From CAZJHD01 sp964545855 (lineage in GTDB: Bacteria > Planctomycetota > UBA1135 > JACQFD01): 64,000 bases of DNA. The stretch's first letter is position 1; every line of letters starts with the position of its first letter. The stretch lies in the NCBI GenBank assembly GCA_964545855.1, contig CAZJHD010000016.1:1-64000 (forward strand). The letters are read 5' to 3'. This document shows, piece after piece, positions 33,275 through 42,200 of this stretch. Below the pieces are notes generated by a model. It ran no database searches. It was not told where the DNA came from and worked only from the letters and a program-made list of their open reading frames with translations. Made by a program: the position numbers and the translations under genes.

Positions 33275-36200
33275 TCAGGGCGCGCGCAGGGTCGCGAGGT
33301 ACTCGACGAGGTCGCGCATCTCGCGCGGCGAGAGGAAGGCGCCGAGCCCGTCGGGCATGGCCGAGACGTCGGCCGCGCGCTCGACGATCGCGGAGGCGGG
33401 GATCTCCATGAGCCCGTTGTCGGACCCGCGGACGACGACGACGCGCGCGTCCTCGCGCTCGATGCGCCCCGTCACGACGCGGTCGTCGTCGAGCGCGAGG
33501 ATCACGCCTTCGTAGCCCGGAGCGACTCGGCGGTTGGGGTCGACGATGGCCTCGACGATCTGGCGCCGCGTCAGCGTCGCGGCCGACGCCCGGAGATCGG
33601 GCCCCACGAGGCCGCCCTCGCCGTCGTCGCCGACGTGGCATCGCAGGCACGACACGGCGGCCTTGGCGCGGAACAGCTCGCGGCCGAGGGCCGCGTCGCC
33701 GCCGTGGAGGCTCGCCGCGAAGGGGTCCATCGCCGGATCGGGCGGCTCCGCGCGGACGATCGTCGGGAATCGATCGGCGAGCTCGGCGCCGAGCCGGGCG
33801 CGCGCCGCCTCGAGCAGCTCGAGGGCCGTCTCCGGTGGCACGAGATCCGCGGCGAGCCGCTCCAGCTCGGCCTCGATCACGCGATCGGCTTCGTCCGAGG
33901 CGAGACCCGCGAGGGCGCCGTAGGCGGCGCGGCGCTCGGCCGTGCCGCCGCTGCGGAGCGCGGTCGTCGACGCGGAGAGCGCCTCTTCGGGCGCCACCTG
34001 CCGGAGCGCGTCGAGGGCCGCCGCGCGCACGTCGTTCTCGTTCTCCAGGAGGCTGGCTCGGAGCACGGCGACGGTGCCTTCGGGCCGCAGCACGGAGAGT
34101 GCGCGCAGGGCGGCGGCGCGCACGGCGGGCGGCTGGGTCGTTGCTTCGGCGAGGGCGAGGCAGCGAGGACCCGCCTCCGCGACGCGCAGGCGTGCGACGA
34201 GCCGAATCCATTCGGCGCGCACGGCGGTCGGCGCCTCCTCGATCGACGCGCCGATCTCGAGCGCGACGTCGGGGAGGAAGGCCTTCGTGCGCTCCGCTTG
34301 CTCCGCCGTGCGGAGGACCGGCCGCCATTCGCCCATCACGGGATCGCGCTCCGGCGGATCGTTCCAGGAGGCGAGGAGCGCCAGTGCCTCGATGCGCCGC
34401 GCTTCGTCGGCGCCGTCGCGCAGGGCGAAGCGCGCGACGGATCGGGCTCGCTCCTCGTCGCCGATCCGGAGGCTCGCCGCGAGGGCGCGGCGCAGACGGA
34501 CGTTGCCCGCGACGCTCGGGTCGTCGAGCAGCGCCGCGACGCGCGCGTACAGCTCAACGAGGGGCAGGTCGTAGGCGGCGCGCGCCGCCTCCTCGGCGAC
34601 GTGGGGATCCGGGTCGACGAGGAAGGTGCCGAGCGCCGTGCTCCCCTGGCGGCGCAACGCGACGACGGCGCCGATGCGCACGTCGCTGGACGCGTGACCG
34701 GCGAGGGCCGCCAGGTCTTCCTCGGAGGCGCAGCCGGCGAGGCCGAGGGTGAGTCCGTGACGCAGCGCCGGATCGGACGCGCCGGTCTCCGCGAGGAGTG
34801 CCACCAGATCGGGGACGGCCGGAGCGGAACGGAGCCGTCCGAGGGCGATCGCCGCGAAGAGTCTCTCGCGCGCCGAGCCGGAGCGGATCAGCGCGACGAG
34901 GGGTCCCGCGGAGCCCGCGAGCCGGAGGTCTCCGGCGGCGCGCGCCGCCTGGGCACGGATCTCGGAGTCGGGATCGGCGAGGAGCGGCAGGAGGTGCGCT
35001 CCGGCGGACTCGTGGCCCGCGCGCGCGGCGACGGCGAGCCCCCAGAGCGCGTGGATGCGCGCGAGGAGCGTCGGACCGGCCTGCACGGCGCGCGCGAGGG
35101 CGTTCGTGCCCTCGGCGCCGCGCGCCGCGAGCGCGAGGTGCGCCTCCTGGCGCACGCGCTGGTCGGGCTCGGCGAGGAGCCGTTCCAGTTCCTCCTCCGG
35201 CCGGCCCACCATGCCGTCCCGGAGGACCGCTCGCGTGCGGATCGTCGCGGGGTCGTCCTTCGACGACGGATGCTCGAGCCGGTAGATTCGGCCCTTGCCC
35301 GTCTTCTCCCAGCTCCGCACCCAGTCGCTCCACCAGAGAGCGCCGTCGGGGCCGAAATCGCAATCGGTCGCGAGCGTGTTCCAGAGGAAGCGCTCCTCCT
35401 TCGTCGGCGCGAAGGTGGCGCCCTTCGGCTCGTTGCGGAACGTGAAGATCCCGCTCCAGCGCGGGTCGCCCTCGAACTCGCAGAGGAAGAAGTGTCCGCG
35501 CCAGGCATCCGGGAATCCCGTGCCGGGGTGGTAGGTGAGACCCGACGGTCCCGCGCCGAGGTTCGCGAGGGGCGGCAGGAGATAGGCCGCCTGCCCGGGG
35601 TGGTGCGGATGCCACAGCTTCTCGTCGTTCCACGGTCCCCGCAGGATCGGCGTCGTGATCCACTGGTACCCGTAGCGCCAGCCGGAGTCGCTCCCCTCGA
35701 TCACATGCACCCAGCGCGCGCGGTCGCCGCCGTCGCTGTTGTTGTCGCCCGTGAAGAGGTTGCCGAACTCGTCGAAGACGAGCTCCTGGGGATTGCGCAG
35801 CCCCGTCGCGAAGACCTCCAGGTTGCTTCCGTCGAGGTCGCAGCGCAGGACCGCGCCCGTGTGGTGGTTCTCCACGCGGCCGTGCTCCGTCTCGACGTTC
35901 AGCCCGCGGTCGCCGCAGGAGAACCAGAGCCGCCCGTCGTAGCCGATGCGCAGGCCGTGGAGGTCGTGGCCGAGCATGGCGATGTGCACTCCGTAGCCGT
36001 GGTGGAGCGCGCGCTTCTCCTCGGCGACGCCGTCCCGGTCGCGGTCCTTCAGGAGCCAGAGCTTCGGGATGCAGGTGAACCAGACGTCGCCGCGGTGTGC
36101 GAGGAGCCCTGCGCCGATGCCGGCGGACGGCTCGTCGAAGCCCGTCGCGAAGACGCGGTCCTCGTCGGCCACGCCGTCGCCGTCCGCGTCGCGCAGCCAC

Positions 36201-36598
36201 CGCACGCGGTCGGTCGCTCGGGAGTACTCGGCGAAGCGCTCCTTCTCGAAGCGCTGCAGCAGCGCGACGCGGTCCTCCACTGTGCGCGCGGCGAGGTCGG
36301 CGTCGCACCACTCCATGTGGCTCCGCACGTCGGTGACGCCGTCGTGGTGGCGGAAGGTCTCGGCGACGTAGCACTCGCCGCCGGGGTCGAGCGCGAAGCT
36401 GACGGGATTCGCGAGCCTCGGCTCGGCGGCGAAGAGCGAGACGCGGAATCCCTCGGGCACGAGGAAACGGGCGATCGCGCGCTCCGCCTCGTCCGAGGCG
36501 GGCTCCACGCGGGCCGGGCGCGGCGCCTGCAGCGCCGGCGGCGCGAGGAGGACCCCGAGGAGTGGCGCGACGAGCGCCGGTGCGATCTTCGCGATCAC
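33275..36598 (-). CDS. PVC-type dehydrogenase / HEAT / cytochrome c protein
   Basis: 1107 residues from a GTG start at 36598; no ATG gives a sensible N-terminus, and this GTG is followed by a clear signal peptide (IAKIAPALVAPLLGVLLAPPALQA). Domains: six-bladed sugar-dehydrogenase-like propeller (about 40-420; FRVSLFAAEPRLANPVS, WLRDADGDGVADEDRVF, GLRNPQELVFDEFGNLF, TGDNNSDGGDRARWV), HEAT repeats (about 440-940), and a C-terminal cytochrome c with one heme motif CLRCH (Cys about 982) plus GPDLRASAATLTRRQIVEAIVDPN. This is the planctomycete/verrucomicrobial family with 'membrane-bound dehydrogenase' and PVC heme-binding domains. It should oxidise a sugar or alcohol in the periplasm and pass electrons to its heme; the substrate is unknown. 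A 167-nt spacer separates it from the upstream TIM-barrel gene. Confidence 0.88.
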   Translation of the reverse strand: MIAKIAPALVAPLLGVLLAPPALQAPRPARVEPASDEAERAIARFLVPEGFRVSLFAAEPRLANPVSFALDPGGECYVAETFRHHDGVTDVRSHMEWCDADLAARTVEDRVALLQRFEKERFAEYSRATDRVRWLRDADGDGVADEDRVFATGFDEPSAGIGAGLLAHRGDVWFTCIPKLWLLKDRDRDGVAEEKRALHHGYGVHIAMLGHDLHGLRIGYDGRLWFSCGDRGLNVETEHGRVENHHTGAVLRCDLDGSNLEVFATGLRNPQELVFDEFGNLFTGDNNSDGGDRARWVHVIEGSDSGWRYGYQWITTPILRGPWNDEKLWHPHHPGQAAYLLPPLANLGAGPSGLTYHPGTGFPDAWRGHFFLCEFEGDPRWSGIFTFRNEPKGATFAPTKEERFLWNTLATDCDFGPDGALWWSDWVRSWEKTGKGRIYRLEHPSSKDDPATIRTRAVLRDGMVGRPEEELERLLAEPDQRVRQEAHLALAARGAEGTNALARAVQAGPTLLARIHALWGLAVAARAGHESAGAHLLPLLADPDSEIRAQAARAAGDLRLAGSAGPLVALIRSGSARERLFAAIALGRLRSAPAVPDLVALLAETGASDPALRHGLTLGLAGCASEEDLAALAGHASSDVRIGAVVALRRQGSTALGTFLVDPDPHVAEEAARAAYDLPLVELYARVAALLDDPSVAGNVRLRRALAASLRIGDEERARSVARFALRDGADEARRIEALALLASWNDPPERDPVMGEWRPVLRTAEQAERTKAFLPDVALEIGASIEEAPTAVRAEWIRLVARLRVAEAGPRCLALAEATTQPPAVRAAALRALSVLRPEGTVAVLRASLLENENDVRAAALDALRQVAPEEALSASTTALRSGGTAERRAAYGALAGLASDEADRVIEAELERLAADLVPPETALELLEAARARLGAELADRFPTIVRAEPPDPAMDPFAASLHGGDAALGRELFRAKAAVSCLRCHVGDDGEGGLVGPDLRASAATLTRRQIVEAIVDPNRRVAPGYEGVILALDDDRVVTGRIEREDARVVVVRGSDNGLMEIPASAIVERAADVSAMPDGLGAFLSPREMRDLVEYLATLRAP

Positions 36599-36765
36599 GC
36601 CGAGCAGGTCGTCGAGGAGCTGCTTCGAGGCCAGGAGATGGCGATCTTCGCTCGAAGCGAGGAGCGCCGCCGCGGGCGTCGCCAGGGAGCCACGACGAGG
36701 GCGGCGCGATGCCGAGTCGATGGAAGAGGGCGGAGCATGGTCCGAACGAGCTTCTCGACGCCCTG

Positions 36766-37689
36766 CTACGCGAGCTCGGCCCGCACGCGCTCGAGGAGCG
36801 CCTTCGTGCGCGCGATCCCCTCGCGCTCCGAGTGGCGGTCGCCCTCGTACTCGATGCCGATCCAGCCGCGATAGGTGGCGTCGCGCACGATGCGGAGCAT
36901 GCGCCGGTAGTCGGTGCGCACCTCGTTCCCCGCGTCGTCGAATTCGTGGGACTTGGCGCTCACGGCGCGCGCGAAGGGCATCAGCTCGCGGACCCCGACG
37001 TACCGGTCGTACCACTGCCCGTTCCCCAAGTGGAAGTTCCCGAAGTCGGGAAGCGACCCGACGCGGCGGTGCGCGGCGGCGCGGAGCACGCCCGCGAGCC
37101 AGGCGCCGTCGGAGGAGAGCCCGCCGTGGTTCTCGACGATCACGCTCAGGTCGAGGGGATCCGCCATCTCCCCGAGACGGTGCAGGGAGTCGGCGGCGCG
37201 GTCGTGCTGCGCGCCGCGCTCTCCCGAACCGGCGGCGTTCACGCGGATCGCATGGCATCCGAGGAATCCGGCCGCGTCGAGCCACCTGCGGTGGTTCTCG
37301 ATGGCGCGAGCGCGCGCGCCGTCGTCGGCATCGGCGAGGGCCCCTTCGCCGTCGACCATGATCAGGAGGCTCCGCACCCCCGCGTCCTCGGCACGCCGGC
37401 GCAGGTCTCGGAGATGGCTGCCCCCATGGGCCCCGGCGGGGAAGAAGCCGCTCACGTACTCGACGGCCTCGATGCCGAAGTCTCGGCGCGCCGTCGCCGC
37501 GAAGTCGAGGTGGTCGAGCTCCTTCCCGTGGAGCGCCCGGTGGAACGACCACTCGGCGAGGGAGATCCGGAACCAGGGCTCGACCGTGGGCGGCGCGACG
37601 CCGGAGGAGGACGCGCAGGCGGCGACCACGGCGGCGCCGGCGGCACCGGCCGTGCGTTCGAGGAACTCGCGTCGCGTCGATCGCTCCAT
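36766..37689 (-). CDS. Tat-exported xylose-isomerase-like TIM-barrel protein
   Basis: 307 residues. Twin-arginine signal STRREFLERTAGAAGAAVVAAC, with a possible lipobox at AAC. The body is an AP-endonuclease-2/sugar isomerase-epimerase TIM barrel: ISLAEWSFHRAL, FGIEAVEYVSGFF, LLIMVDGEGALADAD, LSVIVENHGGLSSDG, SLPDFGNFHLG, AVSAKSHEFDDAGNE, IGIEYEGD. Metal ligands would be the Glu in VEYV/VENHGG, Asp in PDFGNFH, His in AKSHEF and Glu in IEYEG. Exported members are common in Planctomycetota and are thought to act on sugars. The ATG at 37689 is preferred to that at 37701 because a TANNNT box sits 7 nt before it. Confidence 0.85.
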   Translation of the reverse strand: MERSTRREFLERTAGAAGAAVVAACASSSGVAPPTVEPWFRISLAEWSFHRALHGKELDHLDFAATARRDFGIEAVEYVSGFFPAGAHGGSHLRDLRRRAEDAGVRSLLIMVDGEGALADADDGARARAIENHRRWLDAAGFLGCHAIRVNAAGSGERGAQHDRAADSLHRLGEMADPLDLSVIVENHGGLSSDGAWLAGVLRAAAHRRVGSLPDFGNFHLGNGQWYDRYVGVRELMPFARAVSAKSHEFDDAGNEVRTDYRRMLRIVRDATYRGWIGIEYEGDRHSEREGIARTKALLERVRAELA

Positions 37690-37696
37690 GGGCCCG

Positions 37697-37702
37697 AGCA
37701 TA
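37697..37702 (-). promoter_or_regulatory. TANNNT box (TATGCT) 7 nt before the TIM-barrel gene
   Basis: Minus-strand TATGCT ends 7 nt before the ATG at 37689 in a 23-nt spacer behind the radical SAM gene. Its presence suggests separate, possibly leaderless, transcription. Confidence 0.3.
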
Positions 37703-37712
37703 CCGGCGGCTT

Positions 37713-38684
37713 TCAAGGGCGCGGACGCCGCGGCAGCGCCCGCGGATCGGCGAGGCGGAGAAAGCCCTCGTGCGACCACCCGGCCCGATCGCCGACGAGG
37801 GCGCGCAGGCGATCCAGGAGGCGGAGCGCCGGACCGTCGTCGCGCCAGTCGACGCCGCGGCGCGCGAGGAGCGCGGGGATCTCCGTGCGCGCCGTGCGTG
37901 CGCCGCGGCCGGTTCCGTCTCCGGCGACGAAGGTGTCGACGGTCACCACGTCGGTGTGGGCCGCGAGCCACCGCGCGAAGGACTCCGTGTCGCGCACGGG
38001 CAGACAGGGGCTCACGGCCACGTGGAGGAGCACCGGTTCCCGGGAGAGCGACTCCACGGCTCGGCGGCGCGCCGCGATCGTCGGCGAGCCGGGATGGCCG
38101 AGATCGAAGGCAGCGTCGTCGTCGGTCTCGAGCGTGAGGCTCACCACGAGCCGGTCTCCGAGCGATGCGAGCTCCCGCGCGAGGCGCGCGACGAGGGGCG
38201 ATCGCGTCTGGAGCGCCCACCCGCCGACGGGGAAGCCGGCGAGGACGCGCAGACACTCTCGATAGATGGGCAGGCACGGCCCCGCCAGCGGCTCCGTGCC
38301 CGATGCCGAGAAGACGCGCAGCCGCTCCACGTGGTGCCGGTGGGCGGGGTCGCGACGCGACGCGCGCTGCAGCTCGCTCCGCAGCACCTCCGGCGCGTTG
38401 CGCTTCACGCGCACCACGTCGCCCCACGATTCCGTGGGCGCGGCGCGCACCCGATGGGGCTGCAGGAATTGCGCGTAGCAGGCGATGCCGCAGGCAGTGC
38501 CTCCGAGCGAGCAGCCGATGGCGGGAGAGAAGGAGTGCGTGAACCCCCCCGTTCCCGCGCCGCCGAGGAAGCCGCTCGTCTCCGTGAGGGCGCTCTTCGC
38601 GTCGATCCATTCGACGCGCGGGCTCGCGCGTCCGTCGGCGCGAAGGGTGGATGGATGGCGCGGCTCTCGGTGGTGGGTCGCCAT
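37713..38684 (-). CDS. Radical SAM protein (SPL/Rv2578c-like)
   Basis: 323 residues. The region FSPAIGCSLGGTACGIACYAQF carries three cysteines spaced C-x6-C-x3-C (Cys58, 65, 69) instead of the usual CxxxCxxC, followed by aromatic YAQ as in spore-photoproduct-lyase-like radical SAM proteins. Later motifs fit a partial TIM barrel: LRVFSASGTEPLAGPCLPIYREC, WALQTRSPLVARL, LVVSLTLETDDD, LLHVAVSPCLPV, DVVTVDTFVAGDG. Substrate unknown; Rv2578c-like proteins are uncharacterised. It diverges from the lipoprotein gene at 38721 with only 36 nt between the starts, so the promoters must overlap. Confidence 0.75.
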   Translation of the reverse strand: MATHHREPRHPSTLRADGRASPRVEWIDAKSALTETSGFLGGAGTGGFTHSFSPAIGCSLGGTACGIACYAQFLQPHRVRAAPTESWGDVVRVKRNAPEVLRSELQRASRRDPAHRHHVERLRVFSASGTEPLAGPCLPIYRECLRVLAGFPVGGWALQTRSPLVARLARELASLGDRLVVSLTLETDDDAAFDLGHPGSPTIAARRRAVESLSREPVLLHVAVSPCLPVRDTESFARWLAAHTDVVTVDTFVAGDGTGRGARTARTEIPALLARRGVDWRDDGPALRLLDRLRALVGDRAGWSHEGFLRLADPRALPRRPRP

Positions 38685-38708
38685 GGAGCGATCCGTCGGG
38701 CGAAGGAG

Positions 38709-38714
38709 TACGGT
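38709..38714 (+). promoter_or_regulatory. TANNNT box (TACGGT) 6 nt before the SnoaL-like lipoprotein gene
   Basis: Plus-strand TACGGT ends 6 nt before ATG 38721. Offset by one base, the other strand reads TACCGT, 25 nt before the divergent radical SAM start, so one near-palindrome may serve both genes. Confidence 0.3.
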
Positions 38715-38720
38715 ACCGCC

Positions 38721-39191
38721 ATGGCCCGTCCCTCCTTCGCCGGGGCCGTCCTGATCCTCGCTCTCGGGTCGATGGCCGCCTGCCGGAGCGCGCCTCCCGA
38801 CGCCGCCTCCGCGGACGCCGACGTGCGCGCGACGCTCGACGAACAGGTGGCTGCCTGGAATCGGGGCGACCTCCGCGGATTCATGGAGGGCTACCTCGCC
38901 TCGCCCGATCTCACTTTCGTCTCGGGCACCCACGTGGAGCGCGGCTGGCAGCCGACGCTCGAGCGCTACCTGGCGCGGTACCCCGCGGGGAAGCAGGGGA
39001 CGCTCGCCTTCGAGGACCTCGAGGTCCACGTCCTGCCCGGCGGGAATGACGCGTGGGTGCTGGGGCGCTACCGGCTCTCCCAGGAAGTCACCCAATCCGG
39101 AAGATTCACGCTGGTGCTCCGTCGCGTCGCCGGCCGTTTCCGGGTCGTCCACGACCACACGTCGTCGGATCCGCCTCCCGACGGTCCCTGA
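38721..39191 (+). CDS. Small lipoprotein with DUF4440/SnoaL-like (NTF2) fold
   Basis: 156 residues with a lipobox (LGSMAACR). The body has the cone-shaped NTF2 pattern: an opening helix DVRATLDEQVAAWNRGDLRGFMEGY, then LTFVSGTHVERGWQPTLERYLARY and a terminal sheet AWVLGRYRLSQ ... FTLVLRRVAGRFRVVHDHTSS. DUF4440/SnoaL proteins may be enzymes or ligand binders; no catalytic residue can be assigned. Start chosen at the ATG directly before the signal peptide. Confidence 0.78.
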   Translation: MARPSFAGAVLILALGSMAACRSAPPDAASADADVRATLDEQVAAWNRGDLRGFMEGYLASPDLTFVSGTHVERGWQPTLERYLARYPAGKQGTLAFEDLEVHVLPGGNDAWVLGRYRLSQEVTQSGRFTLVLRRVAGRFRVVHDHTSSDPPPDGP

Positions 39192-39286
39192 CCGGCCGCG
39201 GATCGCGCGGCTTCAACGAACGACCCGCTCTCGAGCGCGTCGGACGTGCAACCCGATCTCTCACGCTCTCCTCTCGACCGACTGCC

Positions 39287-42200
39287 ATGCTCCATCGGAT
39301 CGTCTCGCATCCCGCGCGCGCCCTCGCTCTCGTTCTCGCCCTCGGCGCCGCCGTCGCCGTGACGTTGGCCGGACCCGGAAAGGCGGACGACCCCGTCGCG
39401 CGGCGCGCGAAGGTGCACCTGATGGACCGGCAGTTCGTCGAAGCGGCGGAGCTGCTCGCGAAGGAGCCGGGGAACGCGGAGCAGGCGGCGGAGCGCCGGT
39501 TCCTCCGGGCGCACGCCCTCCTGCTCGCGGGAGACTTCACCGGATCGGCGCGGGCCCTCGAGGAGTTCGTGCGCGACTTCCCGAACGCCCCCGAGGCGAC
39601 GCGGGCCCGGCTCACCCTCGCGGCGGCGAAGCGCGGCGCGAAGGACTTCGAAGCGGCGGCGGCGATCGACCGAGCCCAGCTTCGGACGCTCCTCTCGCCG
39701 GAGAGACGCAACGACCTCTCGAAGGTCTACGTCGACTACGCCGACAAGGCGGAGAAGGGTCTGCAGCCCGACTGGGCGCGCGCACGCACGTTCCTCGATC
39801 TGGCGGTCGGGCTCGAGCTGCCTCCGGCCGACGACGAGCGCCTGCGCAGCCGCGCGGCGGAGATGGCGGAGAAGGTCGGAGACTTCAAGGACGCGCTGCA
39901 ACGGCTGCGGTCGCTGCGCGCCGATCGGGGCGACGGAGCGGAGGGCTCGACGCGCTTCCGCATCGCACAGCTCGAGCGACTGACCGGCGACCCCCGCGGC
40001 GCCCGCCGCTCCTACGAGGACTTCCTGCGCGACTACCCGAAGAGCGAGAGGGCCTCGGAGGCCGCCTATGGCATCGCGCTCACGCACGGCATGCCGTCGC
40101 CGCCGAACGACGAGTCGCTGGCGCGGGGCGTCGCCTCCCTGAAGCGCGTCATCGAGGGATGGCCGGGATCGAAGGAGGCGCGGTCCGCTGCCTTCGACAT
40201 CGCGCTCGGCGAGCTCCATCGGCGCCGCTTCGACGACGCCGTGCGCGACTTCCGCGCCTTCGTCGCGTCGTCGCCGAAGCCGGCTCCCTCCGCGGACGCG
40301 GACCGGGACGATCGGGTCGCCGTCGCCCGCGCCCGGATCGGCGACGCTCTCTACGCGCAATCGCGGTACTCGGACGCGATCGTGGCGTGGCGCCTCTACC
40401 TCGCCGAGCACCCGTCCCACGGCGAGTTCGGCCGAGTCCACCGGGCAATCGTCGACGCGGAGTTCGCGATCGCGAGGACGGCGGCCGTGGAGGCGCTGGA
40501 GAGCGAGGAGAGGGCGCGCGAGCGCGGCGACCAGGCGCGGGAGGCCGTGCAGGGCTTCCTCGCCTCGCATCCCCTCGACGCGCGTCAGGCGGCGACGGCC
40601 CTCTGGCTGGGCCGGATCGAGGAGACGCGGCAGCGATTCGACGTGGCGCGCGACGAGTACGAGCGGGTCGCGAGCAAGTTCGCGGGCGCCGCCGAGGCGT
40701 CGGAGGCCCAGTTCCACGTGGGGCGCATCTTCGAGGAGCGCACCTTCGACTACGAGAAGGCGATCGCGGCCTACAAGGCCGTCACGGGCGCCTGGCAGGA
40801 GCGGGCGAGGCAGCGCATCGCCGAGCTGCAGCGCAAGCAGCTGGAAGTCGTCACGAAGCGCACGACGCGCACCGACGAGAGCCCTTCGATCGAGATCACG
40901 TCGCGCAACATCGAGAAGGTGCGTGTGCGCATCTTCCGCCTCGATCTGGAGACCTTCTTCCGCGCGAAGCTCGCCGAGCCGCGGATCGAGCCGCTCGACG
41001 TCGAAGTCATCGAGCCCGACTGGAATCGCGAGGTCGGCACGGAGAACTACCGCGCGCACGAGAGCACGACGCGGACGCTCGCGCTCGCCGAGTGCGGCGG
41101 GAAGCCCGGCGCCTACGTCGTGAAGGTGGACGACGGGGAGCTCGAGGCGACGACTCTCGTGCTCGTGTCCGATCTCGTCCTGGTCACGAAGGCATCGCGC
41201 CGCGACGCGCTCGTGTTCGCGCAGGACGCGAAGACGGGAGACCCCCTGTCGGGAGTCCGCGTGGTCGTGAGCGACGGATCGAAGATCCTCTTCGAGGAGA
41301 ACACGGGGGCGGACGGCGTCCTGCTCCGGCGGGACGACGCCCTGGCGGGCGTGGGCGCGCTCGTCGTCTACGGGAGCTCGGCGGCCGGAGCGGCCGTGAG
41401 TGGACTCGACCTCTCGTCGCTCGGGCGATCGGCAGTGCTCGCGCCGAAGTGCTTCGTCGTGCTCGACCGATCGAGCTACCGCCCCGGCGATCTCGTGCGC
41501 GCTTGGGTCGTGACCCGGGGCGTGAAGGACGGCGGCTACGTCGTCGAGGAGGGCCGGCGCGTGCGCCTCGCGATGCAGGACGCCTCGGGAACCGCCATTC
41601 GCTCCGCCGACGTCTCCCTCGGAGCCTTCGGCACCGCGGCCTCGGATCTCGCGATTCCCGCCTCGGCGGGATTCGGATCCTGGACCGTCGCCGTCGTCGA
41701 TGATGCGAAGAAGGAGACGCTCGGGGCAGCGAGCTTCGCCGTGGAGGACGTTCGCCGCGAACGGATCCGCTGCGAGGTGAAGCTCGCGCGGAGCGTCGTG
41801 ATGCGCGGCGAGACCGTCGAGGGGACCGTGCAGGCGCAGTACTTCTCGGGCGGACCCGTGGGGAAGCGCTCGGTCACGCTCGAGATCGCCGACGTCGACC
41901 CGATCACCGTCACGACGGACTCCGACGGATCGGCCTCCTTCTCCTTCGCGACCCGCGACCTGGCGGAGGAAGGGACCTACGCCGTCGTTGCGCGGCTCGC
42001 CGACGAGGCCGTCTTCGGACTGGCGGAGCTCGTGGTGACGACCGTGGAGTTCCGCCCGCGGCTGACGACGCTGCAGCAGGTGGTCCTCGCGGGCGAGGGA
42101 TTCGACGTGAGCCTGGAGACCAAGGACGCAGCCGATCGGCCGGCCGGCGCGGAGCTTCGGCTCTCGGCGCTGCGGCGCGAGGAGCGGGGTCTGCGCAAGG

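Noticed and set aside
36622..36658. GCTTCGAG...CTCGAAGC hairpin before the PVC cytochrome gene as a terminator or riboswitch
   Set aside because: No T-run and no recognisable aptamer; a single 8-bp stem is not enough.
31541..36874. A 1777-codon plus-strand frame opposite the sulfation and PVC cytochrome genes
   Set aside because: Shadow frame with skewed composition; the minus strand carries the recognisable proteins.
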